Shown: positions 36,001-48,073, numbered from the stretch's first letter. The stretch is DNA of 64,000 nt from Eumeta japonica (GCA_005406025.1 BGZK01000837.1:204835-268834), one strand, 5' to 3'. Notes: generated by a model not told the origin, from the letters alone. Numbers and translations are program-made.

Positions 36001-38895
36001 GGTTTAACATCGACAATGGAGGCAAATATCATTCATAACGTAACGAAAATGAAGAATAAACCACTGGTGAATTAAAAATGGATTACCTACGTCAAGAACG
36101 TACGAAAAAGATTATGGTTAAAAGGTAAGCAAGCTCCAGACTATAGCGAAACCCGGATTAACTCGCAGTAAGTTGATGCTATGTGTATGACGGGATTGGA
36201 AGGCCATTATTAATTTCGAGCGTTTACCGCCGGACAAAACAATCAATACGGATCTCTGCCGCCAACAGCTAACGTTACTTTTTCATCACTCACTTTGTAT
36301 GTAAGTCTACAACATAAGTCGAAAATCGTAATTTAACTTTTTGATCTAAGAGGTCCCTCGACTGCAATGACCACTTTATTTATGTTTAGTTAGAAAGCTT
36401 GAATTTTCGCTTTATATATACTGATTAATTAATATAACTTGTTTTTTTTTTTACTTTTTAATTCATTTTTGGCAGAACAGAAATGTCATTTTAATCCTTT
36501 TTTAATTATTACAAATTCTAGCTACGTGCAAGTACAATACGTGTCATGAGAAATATTATATAGGCACTCAAAACCCCTAAATATTTTGCGAAACGACTCA
36601 TATGCGCAGAAACGATTATCAAACCTATAGCAACCATCGACAACAAACCACTAAGCCGCTCATGGACCACGCAAACCAGTTCTAAACTTCTTACTTGCAA
36701 TATTATAAACATAACTAATAAGATCATGGCGCTAATTCAATACCATCAGCTCGAATGGCTAATGTTCAGTTTTCTAATGAAAATATTTAATTCGCCATTT
36801 TTTTTAATATTTTTAAATTAATTTACTTACCATGCAGAACATTTCTGACGGGAGGGGAGGTTTGTGCGAAGTCAACCTTCCCTCCGTATAACCCGTAATG
36901 AAGTGTGTCGGGTCTGCCCGCACCGCTCTGCACTCGGACATCCGCCTGAACCTGATGCATGGAAGTGAATCCTCTTAATGGTCGTTCACTGATAAATCAT
37001 CATCAATGCATGGCCTGTCTGCGCTAGTTCATTTAATTATTAATTTACGACTATTTCCCAGACGGATAAGCAGAAATCACAGACTTCCACATGGTACGAT
37101 CTTTGTATATCTCTCTTGCTTCACTGACAACTGTTAATCAAATCAATGCAAGCTTGTCGGATTCAGGTGCTTAAGATTTAGTACTTCTTTAATATCACCA
37201 ATTCGGTTTGCATAAAAATTTCTAGAGCGACCCTTACCGATCCTTCATTGTTGATCATAAGCCATCCTCGGAATGTGCCATTCGATTTAACATTTTGGCG
37301 CTGCTCCAAAAGGGACTACACACACCAAGCGTTTAATCACATATCCTATCACGCATTAGCGACCACTAAATAGAACCTCTCGCACTTTTAATGTTGTAGC
37401 TCTCACTGATCTAAGTCTAGTCATTTCAACGACATTGCGCCACGATTCCTTCGTCGCCCTTCAAGACGTGTCTTGAAGGGCGACGCGTGTGTTGTGATTA
37501 ATTAACCCGATTTTTATTTCTACTGATTTGTTATTATATTTTAAAGATTTAATTGAAAGATTGTTATAATATTTTACATTAAAAGAAACCCATATGTCCT
37601 TTTTGCATTTCCCACCGGCTACTAAATCGAATTCCATAGAATTTACGTGTTTTACCCACGTTATATCGTAACATCTTGTTAGGGACGGGCATGGGATGGC
37701 CCTGTTTGCAGATGGTACTTATTTACTTAATGAGCAACAACTAGCTTTTGACGACTTAAACTGTATCATCTATGAAATAGTCGAGTAGCTTATTATTAAT
37801 AATGTTCTTCTCGATAAAAGGAAAAGAAAACTTATTAAAATTCCCTTGACTAATCCTAAACTGATTGATGCAAACGTAATGGTCCAGAACAAGGTACTGG
37901 ATATTATGGACACGACCTTATTTCTTGGTCTCACTTTAGATGCTAAGTTACATTGAAATTCTCATATTACGAGATTGGCGAAAAAGCATAGTTCATTTCC
38001 GTTTATATACTCATGACCTATGGAGTTTTAGTAAGGGGCCATGCAGCTGATATTAACATATTTTTTGTGCTGAAGAAAAAGGCTATTCGTACCATTTACA
38101 ATTTGAAACCAAAAGCATTGCTCAGAGAAATACCTATTTAAAGAAATTAATATTTTAACAGTAATGTCACAATATGTATATTTATATATGCGAAAACCTG
38201 GCATAGTAAAATTTAGAATAATTCTAAAAAAATGAGCGACATCCATACCATTAATACTAGACATAAGAACGATCTTGCTGCTCATAAAACCCGTCTAAGC
38301 AAAGCTAGCAAATCATTTAAGAAGATTGCCCCTAGAATCCAAAATTTGCCATTTTATAAACTTAAACTTTACATTATAAAGTAAGTTATATGAGAAGGGT
38401 AATTATACGTGTCTAAATATGTTATTGAAAAAAACCCATGGGATTGAACCGCTCGGCTATCAAGTTGCTTTATGTTATTTCTAAGTGCTGTACTAAATTA
38501 TTAATTACTCAATACTTTGTATCGATGAGCAAAAAAAAAAAAACAATCCTTGAGTTTCTTGCCCATTCTTCTCAAGGTAAATCAGCATTTGGAATAGGTG
38601 ATAATGTTAATGTCGAAAAGAATTCGTTGATGACGTATTTCAAAGCTATTTTTCATTGATTGACTGTTAAGCTACATTTTAATTGCACTACTTTTATGTA
38701 AATATTGGCTCACATATCTATGTTAATCTTCTTTGTAGATAAGTACACGCTAAGCCGTCGTAATAGATCGAGTAGGTACCTCAACCCCGAAACACTCACC
38801 CAATAGTCGGTAGCTGCAGACACCATTATAAGAACTAGACTAAAGACACTCAGTATAAAAGAACCGGCAGTGTAGAGCCTCCTTCGGCCGGCCAT
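30046..38895 (-). CDS. Clarin-like four-transmembrane protein B, tandem paralogue, 7 exons, 254 aa
   Basis: Seen: exons 38800-38895 (start), 36831-36951, 35907-35977, 35536-35617, 32689-32835, 31191-31350 and 30046-30133 (stop TAA). All intron phases equal those of gene A and only exon 1 differs in length, by one codon. By hand count the paralogues share 18 of 24 residues in exon 3, 34 of 49 in exon 5 and 33 of 53 in exon 6. Hydrophobic segments fall at about 10-28, 133-158, 174-194 and 223-243; YGLYGG is at 51-56. Cysteines in exon 3 (C-x-V-T-C) and exon 4 (L-A-C-D) are kept in both copies. Inference: a membrane protein of the clarin family with a role related to gene A. The intron-6 donor reads TG|GTTAAT, weaker than TG|GTACGT in gene A. 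Introns hold a mariner scrap, a LINE tail and repeats. Divergence is far above recent-duplicate level, so the duplication is old. Confidence 0.86.
30377..30421. repeat. Perfect 19-bp hairpin, 7-nt loop, intron 6 of clarin-like B
   Basis: Arms 30377-30395 and 30403-30421, with the core GGCATCAGTGTGGGTGGC, are exact reverse complements. GC-rich in an AT-rich intron. Confidence 0.95.
30600..31100 (-). other. Pyrimidine-rich strand (purine-rich in gene sense) next to exon 6 of clarin-like B
   Basis: C/T-rich plus strand about 90 bp downstream of the exon-6 donor in gene sense. ORFs here are low-complexity. Position and bias match 8380-8720. Confidence 0.6.
31351..32688. other. Intron 5 of clarin-like B
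   Basis: AT-rich. 32440-32640 is purine-rich with degenerate GATCGGATCGGAAACG-type units. No coding signal. Confidence 0.5.
32905..33985 (+). repeat. Interspersed repeat family Y, copy 1, in intron 4 of clarin-like B
   Basis: The left part 32905-33180 (CTTAGGCGGCAATTCGATAA, CGCGTCACGTTTAGGCACA, ATACAAGGCAATAG) and the right part about 33828-33985 (TTTACCATTGTATTTTGTGA, ACACGCACAATTTTTTT) match copy 2. About 650 bp between the two parts is absent from copy 2. Confidence 0.65.
34980..35215 (+). repeat. Interspersed-repeat end in intron 4 of clarin-like B
   Basis: Contains CGATTCAGCCGTTTGGGAGC, a run of CAGACACACAGATACACACG and CTTTTTGCGTCGGGGATTAA, a layout I recall from transposon ends in Lepidoptera. 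Class unknown. Confidence 0.4.
36065..36290 (+). pseudogene. Mariner transposase scrap in intron 2 of clarin-like B
   Basis: Nucleotides here closely follow the middle of the mariner relic at 59618-60540 (shared words include the stretch with AAAAAGATTATGG and GCGAAACCCGGATTAAC). It is about 225 bp long and frame-broken. Confidence 0.8.
37040..37450. repeat. Probable repeat in intron 1 of clarin-like B
   Basis: Moderately GC-rich non-coding stretch with AAAAGGGACTACACACACC and CTCACTGATCTAAGTCTAG. It looks repeat-derived by composition and is followed by a perfect hairpin at 37452-37485. No second copy in the window, so weakly supported. Confidence 0.3.
37452..37485. repeat. Perfect 16-bp hairpin, 2-nt loop, intron 1 of clarin-like B
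   Basis: Arms CGTCGCCCTTCAAGAC at 37452-37467 and its exact complement at 37470-37485. Confidence 0.95.
37690..38390 (+). mobile_element. Jockey-like LINE 3' fragment in intron 1 of clarin-like B
   Basis: Multiple broken frames read A-L-F-A-D-G-T-Y-L-L (ADD changed to ADG), K-E-I-N-I-L-T-V-M-S-Q-Y-V-Y, and a tail with L-I-K-P-V-x-A-K-L. The tail matches the 3' coding end seen in the copies at 24780 and 6738. Antisense to the host gene. Confidence 0.65.
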
Positions 38896-40879
38896 CGCAC
38901 CTTCTTCGACAGCCAGAAGACACTGAGACGGTGAACGTGAACTCCTTATCGCATTGTAAGAGTGCAGTTTCCGATAAACAACATCTCTATTATCGCTAAA
39001 ATTCCGTGATGGTGGAAACTACCTTTATCGCTTACGCATTACATCTCGATACGCAATAAACTTGTAGATTTGTCTCGTCGGTTAAACACATAATCTTGTA
39101 ATATATCTTATGATTTTTTTGAGAGTATTAAATGTATGTGTGGGACGCGTCGTGAGTTGTTGGGTCAGTTGTTATTTCCTATTGATGCTTGAACCTTAAG
39201 ACTTCTACGCTGACCCAGTGCCAGTATCAGAAGCTGCTAACAGTTTCGTAAACAAGAACTATTTTAATTTCATATGTAACTTTCATTCCATAACTCTAAC
39301 GTCAAAACGAATGGAAAACTGCACTCTAAAAAATGAAAGCTGACTATGAGAGATTTTCTCTTAGGTGGCGTTAAATTAATCAAAACAACTGTGAAATTAT
39401 ATATATCAACGAAAACTGATTCGTTATAACAACTACATAGTTCATTTGTGATTGAACTAACAATGTAGCTACTATATTAATTCTATCAAATATGTACATT
39501 GATTCTATCATTACTTGCTTTCTTGCATAATTTGATCAGTTTTATTTAGTTAACTCATACACAATTCATCTATGTCTTGTGAATGAATTTATTCTCAATT
39601 GATTTAATTTATTACATCAATTCAGAATAAATTCATTGAAATAATTAAAGAAAGTAGTAGTTTTAATTCTTTTCATTGTGAAATTTTTAAAGTACTATTT
39701 GATTTATCTAATAACTTTTAATTACATCAACTAGGTACTCTAATACTTATCATTTTTAAAACAACAAAGATAAAATTATCACCTTTAATACTTAATAACT
39801 ATAAATTAAATGTTAAATTCTACTGAGAGTAATTATTGAAAACGATTTTCATGTTAGTTGACATAAATAATTAATTTATTAATTGAAGTAACTGACTACC
39901 CTTCCCACCTCACCTCAAAGGGCGGCGCGGGGCAGGAGGCGAAGACAACTGAACAAATCTAGCACATATCGTTAGTCAATAGTTGCATGAATAGTTGCTT
40001 TGTGCCGCTCAAGTTAAAATCGATTATTTCGTTCATGACTTCTTTTTTTATACATTTAGTACCTATTTGTATTACTTACGAAGAGTCAGACATAGTTGCA
40101 TCAGAGAATGGGATACTTGTGTTATTGTCGGTTGGTGTTGATATTGAAGACCAAAAGTAGATGTGTCAAAAGTATAAGGAACCCAAGAACAAACCAAACA
40201 CAGCACAGAAGGTTGTTAGTTTCTACAATTCATTAATATATCTTGTAACATAAATATTTTAACAATAGTAAAACATATGTAAGGCTACTCTTTACTGTTT
40301 AAAAATTAATAAACAAGTATTTTCTTACAGATTATTTTTGTTTTATTTTAACTAAAATTTCTCACTTATGTAAATTACAGCAAATAATGAGATTTATTTT
40401 TAGGATTTCATTTTTTACGAGAATTTTTTTTAAAATGTGATATGATCTATGAATTATTTATAAACTGTAATAATTTGAACACAAATAGTTTTTACTTCAT
40501 ATTTCTTCTCATAGCATTAACATTAACTTTGGTTTTATATAATTGCTGATTGATAAAATATAGCACAACACACGGCCATGCTAACTACGATCGAGGCTGG
40601 TTACGAGTGTAGCAGAATATGCTGGCACTAATTTTCAAAGTGATTATAATATGTATCTTAGGCCTGTATTGATAAATCGTACTCAAGATGGTCAGTGGAA
40701 GCGTACATTGGGCATCCACGTGTGTAATTTTTTCTGGTATTTTTATTTAATTTGTATCGTTGATTGTTGAATTTATAGCCAGTAATATATCTGAACCCCT
40801 TGTAATGTTCTTCTTCCTATTGTTTCCGTGCTGTACTTTGGGCTTACATTAATTTTATTTTTAATTTTTATACTCTATT
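38896..40879. other. Upstream of clarin-like B
   Basis: AT-rich with a short GC-rich patch at about 39895-39950 and a hairpin at 39584. The promoter of gene B should lie here, but no specific element is recognised. Confidence 0.45.
39584..39635. repeat. 20-bp hairpin with one mismatch, 12-nt loop
   Basis: Arms 39584-39603 (TGAATTTATTCTCAATTGAT) and 39616-39635 pair at 19 of 20 positions. About 700 bp upstream of the clarin-like B start codon. Confidence 0.9.
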
Positions 40880-43800
40880 ATTGCTTATTTTCTGCGAAAG
40901 AGGCTACAAGTCCAAGATGGACGACACGCCCGATGATACGGGCCACCCTCCGACAAATGTTTTACCTTCCTTTTTAGCCCCTTCTTCACCGGCCTCGTTT
41001 ATCAGTGTTTCCGATGCTACAACTATGTCCTACTCAGATGATGAAATAAGTGAAAAGGTTATCGAAAAAAACGTACTCGTAAAGAGAGGCATAGAACAAA
41101 CTCTAAATTAAATACAACAGTCAGCTCTCAACCTCCTTCGTTAAACGATGTTCCATCCCTCCCTCATCTCTCCTACACAACCCTCCTACTTTTTCTGACA
41201 CAACTAACCCTTCAACTAAAAGCGTAGAGCGACTGGAGTATAACAATAATGACAGAGGTCCATTTATCATTCATTGCCAGAGGATTGAAACTTCACCTTC
41301 TGCTGGCAGTGTGTTCCACCCGGGGTCTTTTAAGAAAATCCTGCAATCGGCCAATGTCAAAGACATTGTCAATGGCAGCGTGAAGAGAATCGGGAAGAAT
41401 TGGATTGCCCTGTCCTTCCTGAATCCCACAGCCGCTAATGAATTTCTTTGTAACCCTCTTCTTATACTCAAAGGCCTAAGGGCTTTCATCCCATCATTTA
41501 ATGTTACTCATCTTGGTCTAGTGCTAGGTGTCCCTTTCGATTGGTCCCCAGAAAAGATTCTCGGTTATATTGTGGTTCCGGAGGGTTGCGGTTGAGGCAA
41601 TGGTGGATGGCTCCACTGTCTGGAAACCATCCTAAACTGTTGTGCTTACCTTTAACTGGGCAGATGTCGTCGCAGACGGTGCTTCTCTGCTACAATGCTC
41701 TGTCGGTCGAGGTATAGACTTACCCAACGAACCAGTGCTACAACTACTGCCGATATGGGCACACTAAAGCTCAATGTAGATCTCAGCCTAGATGTTTTGA
41801 GTGCGGTAATGCGCATATAGACGAGTCGTGCACCGTGAGGGAGGATGAAGTGCCTTGTCTTCACTGCTTGTGCCGCCATATTGCTACTAGCAAACTCTGC
41901 CCAGAAGTGGATAGACAGAAGCGTAACAAGATTTCTATGGCTGAAGAATCTATTTTCTATTCTAAGGCTTCAAAACAATATCTCTCTACTGGCAAATCAT
42001 ATACAAACGCTGCTTCCTCCTCTCTTTCTGACCCTAGTGATCAGGAGTTACAGCTGCCTAATTCTTTATCCTCTAATAGAAAAACCATCACCTTCAGTCA
42101 GCTCCTAGGCCTAACAAATGATACCATAAAGCTTCTTATCAGGAGATTATATGCAGTGGATTTTCTTCTAGTCCCAATGGCGGCGCTCTTTCAACCTCAA
42201 GCCCTGTTGAGAATAACTCTCAACAAACCTTAATAATTGTCCTTTTGTCTTCTTTATTGAAACTTCTCTCTGCCCCTAACACTCACTCTACTGTCCAACG
42301 TTGCCAATTTATTACTCTCTAATTTACTTACTGAAAATGGCTCGTTTAGCAGTAGCTGTTCAGTGGAACAACCAAAGTGTAAGGAAGGATAAATCCGACC
42401 TTATCTTCCACCTACAAAAATACAACCCCCGCCGTTACTATCGTCACTTTAGTGCCTGGTAAAGACGACAGATCTAATAGATACTGCGATGCCGTTGTGC
42501 TCATCAGAAATTATACTCCCTTTTCCCCTGTTGATATCCCTGGCAATAGCCTCCAGGTAGTTTCCGTGAAGGTTAAGGGTACTACCTTCCTATCTTTATA
42601 CATTACTTCACCTTCCCCTCTAACCCTAAGTAAGCTAGAAGCTATCCTCTCCACACATGTGAGACCTTATGTTGTGCTCGATGACTTCAACTGCCATCAT
42701 ACCCTTTGGGGCATGATGGCAATTAAAGTCACCGAGTGTGGTAGTGTCGATTCCGCTGGCAGGACTTTGGTCGATATAATGGATAAACTCGAATATTTTC
42801 ATCCTGAACAATGGCACCCCAATGCATCGAACTAGACCGCATTCGAACCCCAGTACATTGAACTTATCTTTCTGCTCTCCTGATCTAGCCCCGCTTCTGT
42901 CTTGGAAAGTCCTACAGGAGTCTTATGGTAGCGATCATTTTCCCGTCATTACCAAGCTTCTCTTTTTTCGCCCATCTCCAAAAAAAATGATTCCCCTATT
43001 AAAATACAAATTAAAGGATGCTGATTGGAATGGATACAGGGATCGACTCGGCCATAGATTTGCTAAACTGCCTAAACTATCTGCTTCAGACTCCACTTCC
43101 AGTGCCGACGCTTTGTCCCAAACCATGCTATCGGTGGCCGATGACATGTTTCCACTAAAGAAACATTCCGTAATGGGCATTCCGTTCCCGCCGTGGTAGG
43201 ACCAAGAATGCTCACGAGCTGATGAGGAGAGAAGAGGAGCTGAAATTCTATACAGTCAAAATATGTCCCAGTACAACTTATTCAACCTTTCTAAGATGCG
43301 TGCCAAGTCCAAGCGGAATTCTTTGCGGGAAGAAGTTAGAAAGATGGCGTGGCTTTTGTGAGTCTATTTCCCCTGATGTCTCTTCCCACACAAGTTGGAA
43401 ACATATTTGTAAATAATACGGCTCTTTTCATGAAGTAGTTTCCCTGTGCCTGAACACTTCAGAGTGGATAACCCGATTCATGAATATTCTTGCCCCCTCA
43501 TTTGTCCCCAATCTAAATGAAAAACCCTATGCTCACTCTTTCTCTCTCACAAGCAGCCTAGGTGCACCTTTTTCAGTTTATGAGTTTAAATTAGTTCTCT
43601 CATCACTGAAAGATCCAACTCCTGGCATTGATGGCATCCCTTACTCTTTCCTAATCAACGCTTATGATCAGATTCTGTCTTACTACCTTAATATAGTTAA
43701 TTTGGTTATAAATACAGGTAATGTTCATATCGCTCGATTGCATTGTCCTCTATTTTGGCAAAGATTACTGAACACTTGGTTAAGAACCGATTGGAGTGGA

Positions 43801-45180
43801 TCGCCGAGAGCCGCCGCCTTTTGGCCAATTCTCAGCATGGTTTCAAGAAAGATAGAAACACTATCGATAACGTCATCATATTTCCTCAGATATTCGCGTA
43901 TCCTAATTCCAGGGAAAGTCTGTCACAACAGCTTTTCTTGATGTCTCCTCCGCATATGATAATGTACTGCTTCCGATCCTCAGGAACAAACTACAAAAGC
44001 TTAAGATGCCAGCGAGGCTGAGTAACTTTATCTTTAATCTACTTTCTGAGAGAAGAATTTTTCTTTCTATTGGTGGTGAGATTAAAGACTCACGACTGAT
44101 ATGGAGGAGCCTTCCTCAAGGGTCCGCACTAAGCCCGCTTTTATATAATCTGTATACTTCCGACCTAAAATTGTCAATATCTCCTTGTAAAATCATTCAA
44201 CATGCTGATGACTTACTTCTATACTTTTCTGACACTTCCGTATTCAATGCTACCTTGGTACTGCTTGAGTCCTTGCAAACTTTGTAATTGTATCTTCACT
44301 CCCATGGATTGGAGCTCTCCGTCTCTAAAAGTAATCTGGTTGTTTTTTTAAGGAGAATAGTACCAGATGTATCTGTTGCCCTGGGTGAGGTCAGAATCCC
44401 CTGTAAAAATTCTATTAAATTTAATGGTTTATATCTTGACTCCAAATTATCGGAAACCGATCACTGTAACTGCATGGTCACAAAAGTTGAAAGAAATATC
44501 AACATCCTAAGATGCCTATCTGGTACATGGTGGGGTGCCCACCCCTATTTCCTTAAACTCCTCTACAATGCGATTGTTCGTAGCCACCTAGATTATGGAT
44601 CACTCTTGTTAGAGCCAATTAAGTCTACTGCTTTGAAAAGATTGAACCTGGTTCAGGCCAAAGCTCGGCGGATAATCGTGGGTAGTATGAACCCTATCAA
44701 CCCTCCCCTACCAATGCATTTTAAGTTGAATTTGCAAATCTACCTCTTCCTCTTCGCCGACAGTTTTTATCTGTCCGTTTCCTATCCAAATCACTGCGGT
44801 TTTCAAACCACTCCTTAATTCATTTGTTATCTACACTGTATAAATTCTTTGAACGCGGACATGGTGGTGCAAGAAAAACTCTGTGCCTGGTTTTTAGCTT
44901 TCAGAGGCTTCAAGCCATAGAGGCTAACTTCTATTCTATTAATACATTACCCCTTTTTAAATATTCATTCAAAATAATAACCTCGATACCTAGTAACCTA
45001 CCTAATAACCTACCTCGAAACCTACTTGTATTTTATATGTACGTGAAGCAGGCACAAATATATAGTCCTGTATATGATTGCCATTTTTTAAAGAAGCGAA
45101 GTGAACCCGTACTCAACTCCGAGACCGCGTTTTCGTTAGCGCTGGAGCTGCTATCTTCATCAACGTATTTCAGTTGACTC
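40880..45180 (+). mobile_element. Degraded two-ORF non-LTR retrotransposon (LINE), I/jockey-type, with gag, endonuclease, reverse transcriptase and RNase H remnant
   Basis: Seen: frames broken by many shifts and stops carry, in order: a gag-like ORF starting near 40917; three zinc knuckles at about 41725-41900 (C-x2-C-x4-H-x4-C type); an apurinic-type endonuclease at about 42450-43200 with DDFNCHHTLWG and later S-D-H-F-P-V; and reverse transcriptase from about 43480 with P-G-I-D-G-I-P, A-Y-D-N-V, QGSALSPLLYNLYTSDL and QHADDLLLY, followed by the thumb region. A stretch at about 45080-45175 resembles a decayed RNase H domain (S-E-T-A-F-S-L-A-L-E-L-L). Known: gag with three knuckles plus EN-RT-RNase H fits the I clade and relatives. 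It is intergenic between clarin-like B and huntingtin. It is a dead copy, and no target-site duplication was identified. Confidence 0.88.
42680..42733. repeat. 25-bp hairpin inside the LINE endonuclease
   Basis: Arms 42680-42704 and 42709-42733 pair at 21 of 25 positions with a 4-nt loop. The left arm encodes the DDFNCHHTLW core; the right arm is its inverted copy. Confidence 0.9.
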
Positions 45181-45373
45181 TTATATGTGAAACATATCAA
45201 CTATACATGACGCATTACAGGTGATTACGAGTCAACTTTAGAACAACCCGTGATATGCGAACTTAAGGACATTCTCAGAATTGAATGCGATTTATCAATT
45301 CGCCGATAACCTTAGCCAATTAAACAAAATGTTATTTCGGGCTTCTTACACTATTTCCTTTTAAACTGACCTT

Positions 45374-45501
45374 TAACAAAAAGTCATTTTAAAATTAGTT
45401 TTGCGTTCCGCGTCCTTCTTTTAACGGTTTTTCAGCCCTAACAACTGTTAAAAAGAAAACGTGGAACGTAAGGCTAATTTTTAAATCGACTTTTTTTGTT
45501 A
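45374..45501. mobile_element. Foldback MITE-like element, arms about 56 bp, spacer 13 bp
   Basis: Arms 45374-45429 and 45443-45501 are imperfect inverted copies. TTTTGCGTTCCGCGTCCTTC in the left arm pairs with the GAAAACGTGGAACGTAAGG region in the right arm, and both outer ends carry TAACAAAAA. One arm recurs at about 48760-48813. Confidence 0.6.
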
Positions 45502-46644
45502 TAATGAGATGGTGTGAAATGCCTTTAGTGGATTTAAACAAGAATAACTTAATTGTCATTGTAATGTTACCACTTAATATTAAACAAGTTTCATAGTTGA
45601 TTTAAGTAATTGAATTTAATCATGATAAACAGTACCTAAATGGTTCAGATGTAACAAGAATGTAGAATGTAAGAAGTTATAAATTGAATTTTATAAGCTG
45701 AATCAATTACTATAATAATTTTTATGTTGGTAGTAATTATAGTCTTAGTTGAATTTATTAAAGTGAATTGGTTACTGTAATAATTATTCTTGTTGATATT
45801 GACTAATTACTACTCGAATCTGTTAAAATAAATTAATCGATATAGCCACTTTCCATATTCATACTGATTAGATCTAAATTCCTTTAGTTAACTAATAATA
45901 ATAAGAGCAATATAGGTGACAAATCAATTGAATAATGAAAAAACAAAATCATGTTATTTGAAGTGTCTAAGATCTTGTTAGGCTCCTATAGAATCTAGAT
46001 ACTTGATCATGCGAATCACAATTTTGTTAGAACCATTTTTTTTAGTGTAGGTTTAAGGGTTAAATGTCAAAAATCAATACAAATGCTGATTTGTTTATTT
46101 ATAACAATGACCTCGAATTTAACGACTCTTATTTCAAAACTAAATAAAAACAAACGATATACAGTTTCACCTTCTATTCTTAGCGATTAACTGTCATTAT
46201 TGAATTACGATTCCAAAATTTCAACTTTTCAAGATTTGATCTGGGCATGAATGGATCGGTAATATCATAAATTTATGTAGATGATCAATATAAATTCCAA
46301 ACTTCGCCAGGCGATAATGCGTAATCAGTGATAAAAAAGTCGCCAATAAATGATCTCTATCATTACATACTACTAAACAAACTTCCCCACCACGTAGTCT
46401 GTTTACGTTCCTTTGGCGATAACCAAAGGAATTTTATTCCTGTTTGATAATGTCGATCGCGGAAGTATGTGGGGCGCACTATAAGTTTCTGTAACTGGCC
46501 AATTACGTAAACAATATTTAAAAGCAATTACTACATTTTAAAACGGTACTCTTTGGCTGAAGAATACAGTTCGTTTCATCTTTAAATTGTTTTTACATTG
46601 TGGCGTCATTTTAAAAATAGTGTCTTCAACACTGTGAATTTAAG
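45502..46644. other. Intergenic, AT-rich
   Basis: No gene or named repeat seen. Confidence 0.5.
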
Positions 46645-47300
46645 TCGTGAAAATTTTCGGAGTATAATTTTCTATGATTTTAATAGTAATTTGACAGCTC
46701 AGCAGAGCCTCGTTCGGCTTTGAATTGGTTTTGGCGATGAAGCACCATGGCAAGACCACTATTCGTAACTGGTTCGCGGAATTAAACCGCGGTTGTACCA
46801 ATCTCAATAGCGAATTTCGTGACGGTCGCCCGTCCACCGCTATGAACAACAAATCATCTATGCGTTCGATCATACGACTGTGCGCCGTGTGCTCGAAGAT
46901 ACGAAACAGACAGGCATGTAACGTACCATCATATTCGGTCATCTTTAAACATAGGTATGAGTCAAATAAAATCAATCCTACACAAACATTTGGGTATGAA
47001 AAAGCATTGCTCGCGGTGGATCATTTTGACCGGAACTCAAAAAACGGACCGCGTCACTTGGTGCAATGCTATGCTACCAGATTCAAGGAACGGGTGTCAA
47101 ATTTAGTGTGAGACATAGTAACAATTGACGAAATATGGATTTATTGCCACGACCCCAAAACAAAAGAGCAATCAATCATATGATTCTATCGAGATGAGCC
47201 GAAACCAACCAAAGTCGCGCGGGCGCGAAATGTCTCAAAGCGGTTTATTACTTTTTTCAATAAATCTGGACACGTAGCTACTGTAAAGTTAAAAGCCTAC
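46645..47300 (+). pseudogene. Mariner transposase relic, N-terminal two thirds
   Basis: Frames read T-T-I-R-N-W-F-A-E-L-N-R-G, D-G-R-P-S-T-A, then D-I-V-T-I-D-E-I-W-I-Y (the first catalytic D region), D-E-P-K-P-T-K-V-A-R-A-R and K-S-G-H-V-A-T-V, then the match ends abruptly. The C-terminal third is missing. The wording differs from the 59618 copy, so this is another mariner lineage. Confidence 0.85.
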
Positions 47301-48073
47301 GAAGTATTGATAATACGTATTTATACTCTATAACTCTAATTTCAAAAAGAAGACTCGTTAACTCGTAGTTGGTAAAATATAATTAAGTCTTACTTGGAAT
47401 TCCCCGAAATAATAGCAATAAATTCCAAAATGAATGTTCGGGTTCGGGGCTTCTAATCTATTGTTTTTGTCTTGTACACGTGCAATGAATGAATACATTC
47501 ATGAAACTTTCTAAGTAACACAGCTGTGAACGTTATGATTGTTTCTTGTCGACACAGTCATATGTATCTCGACGTTCTTGTTAAGTCGAAAACTCCTTAA
47601 CTTGAATTTCTTAATTGCATTTCCCTTGACATTCGAGATATTGAGATTCCACTGTATTCCGTTAATTTTTTTCTATCTAGCAAACTTTCCTTTTTATCTA
47701 TATTCTTCTTTTCAAAATACTTAAATATACTTTCAATAAATAACCTCAATATTTAAATTGGGATTATTGGATTAGAAAGTTACCTATTTTTCAAACAGTA
47801 CCTTACGGTAGTTCTGTTTATGGTAGGATCATTTTGTGCATTAAGATAAAGGAAACCAGGATGAAGTCTCATTTATAAAAATATAAATGAGCATGTGGAG
47901 ATGATATGTAATACTCATAAGTATTGATGACATACAATGATTTAATTCAAATTACTTAGACATTGCAAAAATATTGCTTCTTTTACATAATGTACATGGA
48001 AAAATTTTACAACACATGATTGAATAGACACTGCCAACTATTTATCTACTAAATTCTATAAACAATTATTAGT

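Noticed and set aside
40881..41111. Separate small gene starting upstream of the LINE
   Set aside because: It runs in the same direction into the zinc-knuckle gag region and is best read as the start of LINE ORF1.
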